NCBI GenBank assembly: GCA_903862645.1
Contig: CAIOZF010000064.1
Span: 1 to 34,740, forward strand
Origin: an uncultured Gammaproteobacteria bacterium
Lineage (GTDB): Bacteria; Pseudomonadota; Gammaproteobacteria; Pseudomonadales; Pseudohongiellaceae
Direction of reading: 5' to 3'
DNA: 34,740 nt
The position numbers were made by a program, and so were the translations under genes. Shown one piece after another: positions 25,078-32,301 of this stretch (position 1 is the stretch's first letter; every line of letters starts with the position of its first letter). Under the pieces are notes generated by a model. The model had not been told where the DNA came from. It saw only the letters and a list, made by a program, of their open reading frames with translations, and made no database searches.

Positions 25078-27522
25078 ATGGGCGCCTCAATGACCAACAA
25101 CCCGCTGATGACCGGCAGTTACCTGAGTGATGCCGAGGCAGTTGCCTTGGCGGAGCTGTGGGACACAGCAGCTCTGGCGGCTGTGGCGGCGCAATTGCGG
25201 GACCGCGGACACGGCAAGCTAATCACCTATTCGCGCAAGGTCTTCATACCGCTTACGCACTTGTGCCGTGATGTCTGCCATTACTGCACATTTGCCAAGA
25301 CCCCCCGGCACATCGGGCAGGCCTACATGACCGTGGAAGCGGTGCTGGAGCTCTGTCGGCAGGGCGCTGCCAATGGGTGTCAGGAAGCCTTGTTTACGCT
25401 CGGTGAGAAGCCGGAGTTGCGCTACAGTGCCGCTCGCAGCGCCCTTGACGAAATTGGCGCCGCCACCACGCTGGAGTATTTGCGTACTGTAGCCGCCGCA
25501 GTCCTGGCGGAGACCGGTCTGCTGCCGCATATCAACGCCGGCTGCATGACCGCGGAGGAAATTGCCATGTTGAGGCCGGTCAGTGCTTCCATGGGTATCA
25601 TGCTGGAGTCGGCATCGGCGCGATTGTGCGAAAAAGACATGCCTCATTACGGCTCCCCGGACAAGGATCCGACGCGTCGGCTGGAGACAATTGCACTGGC
25701 GGGGCAAGCCAGAGTGCCGTTCACTTCCGGCATCCTGATCGGCATCGGGGAGACGCGTCTGGAGCGTATTGAAGCGTTGCTGGCGCTAAGACGTCTGCAC
25801 GAACAGTACGGCCATATTCAGGAAATCATCGTACAGAACTTCCGGGCCAAGCCGGGAACCCGAATGGCCCGGGCGCCAGAACCCGACCTCGACGACCTGC
25901 TGTGGACGATCGCCGTGGCCCGCTTGTTGTTCGGACCCACCATGTCGATCCAGGCTCCGCCCAATCTCAGCCCCGGTGTGCTGCCCCAGCTGATCGCTGC
26001 TGGTATCAACGACTGGGGTGGTGTATCGCCGGTCACACCGGATCACGTCAACCCCGAGGCACCATGGCCACATCTTGACCTGCTGGCCAGTGAAACCGCC
26101 GCAGCGGGCAAATTTCTGGAACAGCGCCTGACGGTGTATCCCGCCTATGCGCAGGATGGCAGGCGTTGGTTGGACGAAAAAATACGCCCCGCCGTGTTGA
26201 AGTTGCTGGACAGCAGCGGTCTGGCCCGCCGCGATGCCTGGACGCCCGGCGAGAGTGTGCAGGTGCCGGCCCTGGAATCCCGCTTGCTAACACAGCCCCT
26301 TCGGCTGGATGACGTGACCCCGGAGTTGCGAGAAATCGTGGCGCGATGTACCGCCGGGGAACGGGTGGACGAGGCCTCCATCACCCGGCTTTTCGAGTCT
26401 CGCGGCAATGATTTCACTTATGTTGTCCGGCAAGCGGACGCACTGCGCCGGGCGGTGTGTGGCGACACGGTCAGTTATGTCGTCAACCGCAACATCAATT
26501 ACACCAACGTGTGCTACTTCAAGTGCCAGTTCTGCGCATTTTCCAAGGGTCGTCACAGCGAGAACCTGCGTGGCAAACCGTATGACATCAGTGCGGAGGA
26601 GCTCGCCCGCCGCTGCACCGAGGCCTGGGAGCGGGGAGCTACCGAGGTGTGTCTGCAAGGGGGCATCCACCCCGACTACACGGGCCAGACCTATCTGGAC
26701 ATCGTGCACACAGTCAGAACGGCAACGCCCCAAATGCACATCCATGGATTCTCTCCCCTGGAGGTCTGGCAAGGAGCAAAGACACTGGGTATCAGCCTGG
26801 ACGAATTCCTCCGGCAACTGAATCTGGCGGGACTGGACACGTTGCCCGGCACTGCAGCCGAGATACTCCATGACGAAGTGCGCGCGCACCTTTGCCCGGA
26901 CAAATTGCGCACCGAGGAATGGCTGGCAGTGATGGAAGCTGCCCACCGGGTGGGCTTCAGAACCACGGCCACCATCATGTATGGTCATATCGAGTCGCCC
27001 GTGCACTGGGCGAGCCATCTGCTGCGCCTGCGGGATCTGCAGGCCCGCACAGGGGGGTTCACGGAATTTGTTCCTTTGCCTTACGTGCCCATGGAAGCCC
27101 CGATGTACCTCAAGGGCCATTCGCGGCGTGGCCCCACTTTCCGCGAGGCAGTGCTGATGCATGCGATCGCGCGTCTGGTGTTTCATGGGCTTATCGACAA
27201 TATTCAGGCTTCCTGGGTGAAAATGGGACAGGCCGGGGTCGCCGCTTGCTTGAATGCAGGGTGCAATGACCTGGGCGGCACCCTGATGAACGAAAGTATC
27301 ACCCGCGCGGCTGGGGCCGGTTTCGGGCAGGAATGGCCGCCCGAAGAAATCGAGGCCGCGATTCGCGCTCTGGGCCGCACGCCGAGAATGCGTACCACGC
27401 GGTACGGTGACGCAAGTCAGGAGCGGCGGGCGCAGGCATTGCAGGCAAACCTGTTGCAGGACATCGAGAATCTTCCGGCGAGCAAGCTACAACGCAGCAA
27501 ACGACTGAGGTGGAATCCATGA
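25078..27522 (+). CDS. fbiC: FO synthase, fused CofG and CofH (FbiC-type)
   Basis: The 814-residue protein carries two radical-SAM modules. Cys63, Cys67 and Cys70 (CRDVCHYC) define the CofG half; Cys479, Cys483 and Cys486 (CYFKCQFC) define the CofH half. The order is the same as in mycobacterial FbiC (about 856 residues). The enzyme joins tyrosine to a pyrimidine precursor and closes the ring to make FO, the deazaflavin chromophore of coenzyme F420 and of some photolyases. Completion to F420 needs CofC, CofD and CofE, and none is in this window. The stop overlaps the next gene by 4 bases. FO synthesis is patchy in Proteobacteria, so transfer from another lineage is possible. Confidence 0.95.
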   Translation: MGASMTNNPLMTGSYLSDAEAVALAELWDTAALAAVAAQLRDRGHGKLITYSRKVFIPLTHLCRDVCHYCTFAKTPRHIGQAYMTVEAVLELCRQGAANGCQEALFTLGEKPELRYSAARSALDEIGAATTLEYLRTVAAAVLAETGLLPHINAGCMTAEEIAMLRPVSASMGIMLESASARLCEKDMPHYGSPDKDPTRRLETIALAGQARVPFTSGILIGIGETRLERIEALLALRRLHEQYGHIQEIIVQNFRAKPGTRMARAPEPDLDDLLWTIAVARLLFGPTMSIQAPPNLSPGVLPQLIAAGINDWGGVSPVTPDHVNPEAPWPHLDLLASETAAAGKFLEQRLTVYPAYAQDGRRWLDEKIRPAVLKLLDSSGLARRDAWTPGESVQVPALESRLLTQPLRLDDVTPELREIVARCTAGERVDEASITRLFESRGNDFTYVVRQADALRRAVCGDTVSYVVNRNINYTNVCYFKCQFCAFSKGRHSENLRGKPYDISAEELARRCTEAWERGATEVCLQGGIHPDYTGQTYLDIVHTVRTATPQMHIHGFSPLEVWQGAKTLGISLDEFLRQLNLAGLDTLPGTAAEILHDEVRAHLCPDKLRTEEWLAVMEAAHRVGFRTTATIMYGHIESPVHWASHLLRLRDLQARTGGFTEFVPLPYVPMEAPMYLKGHSRRGPTFREAVLMHAIARLVFHGLIDNIQASWVKMGQAGVAACLNAGCNDLGGTLMNESITRAAGAGFGQEWPPEEIEAAIRALGRTPRMRTTRYGDASQERRAQALQANLLQDIENLPASKLQRSKRLRWNP

Positions 27523-28406
27523 AAATCGCACTGACCGGGGCCAACAGCCGGGTAGGACAGACTCTGTTGACGCATATCCTGAGCCACAGTGAGCACACGG
27601 TGGTGGCCGGCGCCCGATCCAGGGGTGCGTTTGCCGGGTTTCCGGATTCTCCTCGGGTTGCTCCGGTGGTGATTGATTACAACGATGCCGCGGGTCTTGC
27701 CGTCGCTCTGGATGCTGCCGATTGCCTTGTGCACCTGGCCGGCATTCTCATCGAGAGCAATGGCTCCACCTACCAAAGTGCGAATGTAGATGCCACGGCT
27801 GCGGTGCTGAACGCTGCTCGGCAGGCGGGTGTCGGCCACGTGGTTTTCATTAGCGTGGTGGGTGCGCATCTCCAGTCGGCCAATGCCTATTTCAAGTCGA
27901 AAGCCGATGCCGAACGGCTGGTAGCTGACTGCGGAATCTCCGCCACCATCATTCGTACCCCCATTCTGCTGGGGCCCGGCGCCGCTGGCGCTGCTGCCAT
28001 CCAGTGGGCGGCGTCCAAGCCCAGGGTCAGACTGCTGGGTGGCGGGCGCTACACCATGCATCCCCTGGACATCGATGATCTGTGTGTGGCCATTCTCAAC
28101 AGCTGCAATGCCAGGCACGCAGGCACTGTGGTCCATGAATTGGTGGGCCCCCAGGCAGTGCAATACTGCGATCTGATCCGCATGGGCGCCGATCTGCAGG
28201 GTCGGCAGATTGAAATCAGCTCCGTCCCCATCTGGCTTGCAAAACTGGGAGCGAGTCTGAAGGGGCTGTTCCGTCCCGGTGGGATGTCGCCCACAGTGAT
28301 CGACGTGATCACCCTGGATGAGGTCATAGCGCACAATGCTGACCAGGCGCTGGGGGTGAATCTCACGCCTCTGTCAATCACCCTGAAAAAATTCATCAAA
28401 CAATAA
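27519..28406 (+). CDS. NmrA-like NAD(P)-binding protein
   Basis: The ATG at 27519 lies within the ATGA overlap with fbiC and follows GAGGTGG, giving 295 residues. TGANSRVGQT at the start is the dinucleotide-binding loop of atypical short-chain dehydrogenases. There is no clear YxxxK catalytic pair in the usual place, though YFKSKADAE near residue 127 may serve. Members of this group act as NAD(P)H-binding regulators, epimerases or quinone/flavin reductases. In this operon it could supply reduced nicotinamide or act on a product. It is 11 bases from the next gene. Confidence 0.9.
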   Translation: MKIALTGANSRVGQTLLTHILSHSEHTVVAGARSRGAFAGFPDSPRVAPVVIDYNDAAGLAVALDAADCLVHLAGILIESNGSTYQSANVDATAAVLNAARQAGVGHVVFISVVGAHLQSANAYFKSKADAERLVADCGISATIIRTPILLGPGAAGAAAIQWAASKPRVRLLGGGRYTMHPLDIDDLCVAILNSCNARHAGTVVHELVGPQAVQYCDLIRMGADLQGRQIEISSVPIWLAKLGASLKGLFRPGGMSPTVIDVITLDEVIAHNADQALGVNLTPLSITLKKFIKQ

Positions 28407-28417
28407 AGGCGGATGCC

Positions 28418-29413
28418 ATGATCGACCCGAACGCTGCAGTGCCACAGGAAGCCCCGGTTATTTCCGATATGCCCCAGCGCAGAAAACCCAGTGTTGCGCA
28501 GCGTCTTGTGTTTCTGGCCATCACATTTCTGTGCTTCGCCTATCTGTACTATCGCCTCAACGGGGCAGCGCTGCGCGAAGGCATGGATCTGGTGCCGTAC
28601 ATGTCGCAGGTTTTTGCCAATGTGCAATGGCTGCGCTGGCTGCTGCTGATGATGACCTACTCTTTCATCTATTTCGCGATCGACACGCTGGTCATCACCC
28701 GAGCCTTGAACTGGTTCATCGCCAGCGTGAAATACCGCGACATCATGCCGATTCGCGGCAGCGCCTACATTATCTCGGTGTTCAACGAGCAGATTGGCAA
28801 AGGCGCCATGGCCTACTATTTGAACCGGCGCGACAAGGTGCCTGGCTGGGAGACCGGCTCGGTCATGCTCTTCATCATGTTCTGCGAAATCTTCTACCTG
28901 CTGGTGTGGGCAACCATCGGCTATACCTTCACGACCGACGTCCTGCCTGAGGTGTTCGGCCTGATTCCCTACATCGCAATGGCCGCCGGAGTATTTCTGG
29001 CGTTGTGGATGCTGTACTTCCAGGGCCGCATTCTGCCCGGCAGTACACTGCGCGACAAACGCATCCTGCACGCTTTCAGGATTGCCCGGCCCTGGCATTA
29101 CGGGGCGTTTTTTCTGCTGCGCTCGCCTGCCATCATCGCTGCCATGGTCGTTTACACTCTGGCGCTGGGGCTGTTTGGAGTGGAAGCGAGTTTCCTGTCC
29201 TTGATCGGCGTGCTGCCAGTCATCTTCTTTGCTGCGACGGTGCCGACTCCCATGCGTGCCGCCGCGATTACCTTGTGGGTGGTCTTGTTTCCTGAGAATG
29301 AAGGCCAGATGGCCGCTTTCGGTTTCGTCCAGCACAATTTCTTTATTCTTTTCAATGCCGCCATCGGGCTGTTGTTCTGGCGCCGCGCGCAGCGGGAGTT
29401 GTTTGGGACTTGA
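28418..29413 (+). CDS. LPG-synthase-transmembrane-like membrane protein
   Basis: The 331-residue protein has about seven or eight membrane helices, the first at about 28-46. The layout and helical spacing resemble the lysylphosphatidylglycerol synthase membrane domain family (UPF0104 type), which includes flippases and membrane parts of lipid-modifying enzymes. No aminoacyl-transferase domain is attached. The central loop RGSAYIISVFNEQIGKGAM is polar and may be functional. The start follows AAAGG. The stop TGA at 29411-29413 overlaps the next start. With the CDP-alcohol phosphatidyltransferase it suggests lipid handling, but the assignment rests on overall hydrophobic pattern. Confidence 0.78.
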   Translation: MIDPNAAVPQEAPVISDMPQRRKPSVAQRLVFLAITFLCFAYLYYRLNGAALREGMDLVPYMSQVFANVQWLRWLLLMMTYSFIYFAIDTLVITRALNWFIASVKYRDIMPIRGSAYIISVFNEQIGKGAMAYYLNRRDKVPGWETGSVMLFIMFCEIFYLLVWATIGYTFTTDVLPEVFGLIPYIAMAAGVFLALWMLYFQGRILPGSTLRDKRILHAFRIARPWHYGAFFLLRSPAIIAAMVVYTLALGLFGVEASFLSLIGVLPVIFFAATVPTPMRAAAITLWVVLFPENEGQMAAFGFVQHNFFILFNAAIGLLFWRRAQRELFGT

Positions 29414-30051
29414 TAGCCAACGCCCTTACCGCACTGCGCCTGCTGCTGGCGATTCCCGTTGCGTGGGCCTGCGCCAGCCCCGGGCTGCTTCCGCCGCAGT
29501 TACTGCTGACTCTGGTGGCGCTGGCGGTGGCGTCAGACTATTTTGATGGCAGGCTGGCGCGTCGGTTTGGCACAGCGTCTTCCGGTGGCATGCTGTTCGA
29601 TCACAGCGTGGATTTTCTGTTTGTCACCAGTGCGTTGTTCGGTGCCGCTGCCGCAGGTCTGGTTACCGTCTGGCTGCCGGTTCTGATCGTGATCGCATTC
29701 TCCCAGTACGTTGTTGATTCCTACTGGCTGTACCGGCAGAAACAGTTGCGCATGAGTTTCCTGGGGCGCTGGAACGGGGTGCTCTACTTCGTGCCCATCG
29801 TGCTGCTTGCCATCTCGCGTCTGGAGTTTGTCTCGGCATTCGACCAGGCCCTGGTGGAACTGCTCTGGTGGCTGTCAGTCGTATTGCTGATCAGTACCGG
29901 GGTTTCCATTGCCGACCGCGCCATTGCACCATTGCGCTCGCTGGCGAATGGGACGAATGGGATGGTGAACGATACCGAACCAGAATATTTTCTGAACAAC
30001 AAAAACCCACCAGGGGCTATCGCCCCTGCACCCAAGGAAAACCAGCCATGA
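29410..30051 (+). CDS. CDP-alcohol phosphatidyltransferase
   Basis: This 213-residue protein starts with a TTG at 29410 that overlaps the upstream stop by four bases (TTGA). The family motif DxxDGxxAR(x8)GxxxDxxxD is complete: Asp43, Asp46, Gly47, Ala50, Arg51, Gly60, Asp64 and Asp68 in SDYFDGRLARRFG...GGMLFDHSVD. Such enzymes attach a CDP-activated lipid or alcohol to an acceptor, as in phosphatidylglycerophosphate or phosphatidylinositol-like synthesis. About five to six membrane helices surround the site. The acceptor is unknown. A C-terminal tail of about 40 polar residues is probably disordered and encodes a GC-rich hairpin at 30011-30028. The stop overlaps the next ATG. Confidence 0.9.
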   Translation: MIANALTALRLLLAIPVAWACASPGLLPPQLLLTLVALAVASDYFDGRLARRFGTASSGGMLFDHSVDFLFVTSALFGAAAAGLVTVWLPVLIVIAFSQYVVDSYWLYRQKQLRMSFLGRWNGVLYFVPIVLLAISRLEFVSAFDQALVELLWWLSVVLLISTGVSIADRAIAPLRSLANGTNGMVNDTEPEYFLNNKNPPGAIAPAPKENQP

Positions 30052-30539
30052 CAAAAAAAACAAGCATCATCGGTATCGCCCTGGCGGTTCTGTGTGTTGT
30101 CGGCATGACCTACGTCTTCACTGCACCCTATGTTCGCTTCCCGGGGGTCAGGCTGGGCGGTGAGCTGACGGCTGCGCCGACAGACTGGAGTGGGATCAAT
30201 GGCGAAACGACAGCGCGGCTAAAACTGGCAGGGTTTCCTCCGTTCGTGATCCATGTCTGGTACGTGGGAACACCAAACGGAGTCATCACTGCCACCCGCC
30301 CGGATAATGGCTATTGGGGCAACCGGGTAAGGTCGAGTCCGGATGGCTGGTTGCGCATTGGAGACAGCAGTTATGCGATGCGCGCGGAAGAAATCGTGGG
30401 CGACGCCAGGATTGCCTATCTGGAACAATACGGTGGCAAATACAACATGCCGATGCGCTACGACTTCGACGGCGAAATCATCCCGGGTACCAATGAACCT
30501 TTGCATACCTGGGAAGTGTTTTTCTGGACCCCCAGGTGA
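30048..30539 (+). CDS. Small membrane-anchored protein, paralog 2 (possible split-barrel fold)
   Basis: The ATG at 30048 overlaps the previous stop (ATGA) and follows AAGGA; the product has 163 residues. One N-terminal helix ends in FTAPY, and the blocks VRLGG, AGFPPFV, ITATRPDNGYWGNRVR, DGWLRIGD and WEVFFWTPR recur from the protein at 23124-23627. The middle (about 90-125) has the strand-turn-strand-helix pattern of split-barrel flavin/deazaflavin enzymes, which is my structural inference. As last gene of the FO-synthase operon it is the best candidate for the protein that uses the cofactor. No annotated family is known to me. Confidence 0.75.
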   Translation: MTKKTSIIGIALAVLCVVGMTYVFTAPYVRFPGVRLGGELTAAPTDWSGINGETTARLKLAGFPPFVIHVWYVGTPNGVITATRPDNGYWGNRVRSSPDGWLRIGDSSYAMRAEEIVGDARIAYLEQYGGKYNMPMRYDFDGEIIPGTNEPLHTWEVFFWTPR

Positions 30540-30596
30540 AGCCGCCACCCGGCGTCTCGACACCGGTTTAACAGTTGCACAACAGCACAATCCGGA

Positions 30597-30914
30597 TTAG
30601 CCAGCGCTAGGTATCCGGAATGTCCACCACCCTACTTCCCGCTCTGCATTTACCGGTGGGGCTGGATTGTCAGTCCCGCCAACTGTCTGCAGTTTGGCTA
30701 CACGGGCTTGCCATGCCTTGTCCAGCTCCGCTGGATCGGTGACCCGGGTGATGGTAACGGGGTAAACCATGCGATTCAGGCGCAGCCTTCCACGGGGATT
30801 ATCCGTTACCCAATAGCTCACGCCAGCAAGAGCCCCGAACCCTATCTAAGCAGCCAGGATGACGAGAATTCTGCGGGAGTTCCAGCGCGGAGTGAGGTTG
30901 TCGGAATGGTTCAT
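30597..30914 (-). pseudogene. Third small membrane-anchored split-barrel-like protein, interrupted by an amber codon
   Basis: From the ATG at 30914 the frame reads MNHSDNLTPRWNSRRILVIL followed by two residues, then TAG at codon 23 (30846-30848). It continues in the same frame as IGFGALAGVSYWV and on to a stop at 30597, about 105 residues in total. The amber codon splits what would be the membrane helix. The remainder, DNPRGRLRLNRMVYPVTITRV with TDPAELDKAW and a terminal EVGWWTFRIPS, matches the pattern of the two proteins at 23124 and 30048 and of split-barrel reductases. A GTG at 30821 could restart translation of a 74-residue soluble piece. A disabled gene is the simplest reading. Confidence 0.6.
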
Positions 30915-30955
30915 GAGACTGTTCCAGTTGTTATTGAACCGGTTGGTTTCCAATC

Positions 30956-31042
30956 GACCCGGACATCGTCGATGCCTTTGTCGCGATCAATGAACGGTTT
31001 CGCGACATTGCGATCCGATTTTCGGATGAGGCTCCTGCATAA
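30956..31042 (+). pseudogene. C-terminal remnant of an HD-GYP-type response regulator
   Basis: A plus-strand frame ending at TAA 31040-31042 reads DPDIVDAFVAINERFRDIAI followed by RFSDEAPA. The HFDPxxVDAF-type tail is characteristic of HD-GYP cyclic-di-GMP phosphodiesterases, where it ends the domain. Only about 28 codons survive and the upstream sequence no longer fits the family. This is a by-eye match. Confidence 0.45.
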
Positions 31043-31047
31043 AGCAC

Positions 31048-31893
31048 TTACGGTCCTTCCCAGGCGGAGCGACTGGCTGCCTGCTTCAGCAGTTGCCGGT
31101 TTGCAGCGCTGGCGGGTGGTTCAGATTCGCCAAAGATTGCAGCCAGCCAATGGCCGTCGGTTGGATTGGGAAACAGCACGTACTGCATGCCGAACTTGTC
31201 GCGGTCTTCTTCCATGGCGGCGATGCGCCCATCGACGTCATCACGGATATAAAACTTGCGCCGGAAGTCATTGAGATTGTCTCCCAGCATCACCACGACC
31301 TGATGTGACTGCATGATCTCGTCCTGGCGGATCTCCTTGTTCGATGACTCTCGCAGCGCCGTCACATGTTGCTCATCAACGCCCGGCGCGCCAACGGTGC
31401 GCAGGTTCGACAACGCAATCTGCAGAGTGGGCTCGCCCTGATCGCGGCTGGTGACATAAAAAACACTGACGCCGTTTTCTGCACAGTAATTCAAAAACTC
31501 GATTGCACCAGGGGCTGCCGTCACGAGATTCTCGGCAATCCACTGATCCCAGAGCGGGTCTTCGAAAAAGTCACGACCGCTATTGACCAGATATCCCCAG
31601 TAACTGAGGGCATGCAGCACGGTGTCATCCACATCCGTGATCACTGCCAGTGGCTTATCGCCGGGCTGGCGCTGCGCCAGCGCCTGCTGCACATGCAGAC
31701 GCGCAATATTGAAACCCTGGTGATACAGGGCGCGGTATTCGGCGGATGTTTGTTTCCAGGCCAGAGCGTAGAGCAGTGGGTTGCCGGGTTCGTTCTCAGC
31801 GGGAGAGGGTTGAGCGGCCAGCGGCTGGGCCAGCGCAATAGCCGCCAGCACAGAGGCGCAGACGGACACGATGGGGGATTTGAAACTGGGCAT
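31048..31893 (-). CDS. Secreted HAD-family acid phosphatase (class B / e(P4)-like)
   Basis: The 281-residue product has a signal peptide cut near PLAAQ (residue 28). The catalytic motif is ITDVDDTVL, with nucleophile Asp87 and Asp89 (DxDxT). VTSR and GDNLNDF supply the later HAD motifs, so the active site is complete. Enzymes of this family release phosphate from nucleotides and other monoesters in the periplasm or on the surface. The AGGAAG ribosome binding site supports the start. A cysteine at position 12 could be a lipid anchor, but the surrounding residues do not make a good lipobox. I see no PHO box upstream. It adds to the phosphate theme. Confidence 0.92.
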   Translation of the reverse strand: MPSFKSPIVSVCASVLAAIALAQPLAAQPSPAENEPGNPLLYALAWKQTSAEYRALYHQGFNIARLHVQQALAQRQPGDKPLAVITDVDDTVLHALSYWGYLVNSGRDFFEDPLWDQWIAENLVTAAPGAIEFLNYCAENGVSVFYVTSRDQGEPTLQIALSNLRTVGAPGVDEQHVTALRESSNKEIRQDEIMQSHQVVVMLGDNLNDFRRKFYIRDDVDGRIAAMEEDRDKFGMQYVLFPNPTDGHWLAAIFGESEPPASAANRQLLKQAASRSAWEGP

Positions 31894-32301
31894 CTGGCGG
31901 CTTCCTGTTCAGGTGGTGATGTCTAATTGGAGCATCTTTGCCAGCGTAGTGGTCAAGTTAAATTTGCGCCGGAAAATGCGCCTGTATTTCCGGCATTCGC
32001 CGAGGAGTCCAAAATGCACTTCCCGTGATGACCGGCGACACATCCAAATCAAGAGGTTTACTGTTTTTTCGCGTGCTCCAGCAAGCTTTTGTGACAAAGC
32101 CGGTCCTGGTCAGCGCATATCAGTTGATTTCAGCAACGGGTCAATAGCCAATGTCCAGCGTAGCTTTTGGCGATGCGGCGATTCCGGCCTGCCGCAAATA
32201 CACCCTGAACTTACGCTGTGAGCAGCATTGCGGTCATCGAGGTGCTAGCCACCTCTCGGTGTCGATAGCCAGTTTCCAGTGCAGTGCTGGGCGGCCAATT
32301 T
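31894..32301. other. 400-base intergenic stretch, no convincing gene
   Basis: No frame longer than about 60 codons has coding character here. A short stretch near 31949-31967 (GTGGTCAAGTTAAATTTGC) resembles sequence seen at ends of IS21-like elements, and a GAGGTG-ctagc-CACCTC repeat lies near 32240. An eroded insertion sequence is possible; the evidence is weak. Confidence 0.25.

Noticed and set aside
30011-30028. Hairpin CAGGGG...CCCCTG as a terminator
   Set aside because: It lies inside the coding tail of the phosphatidyltransferase gene, has no T run, and the next gene overlaps the stop.
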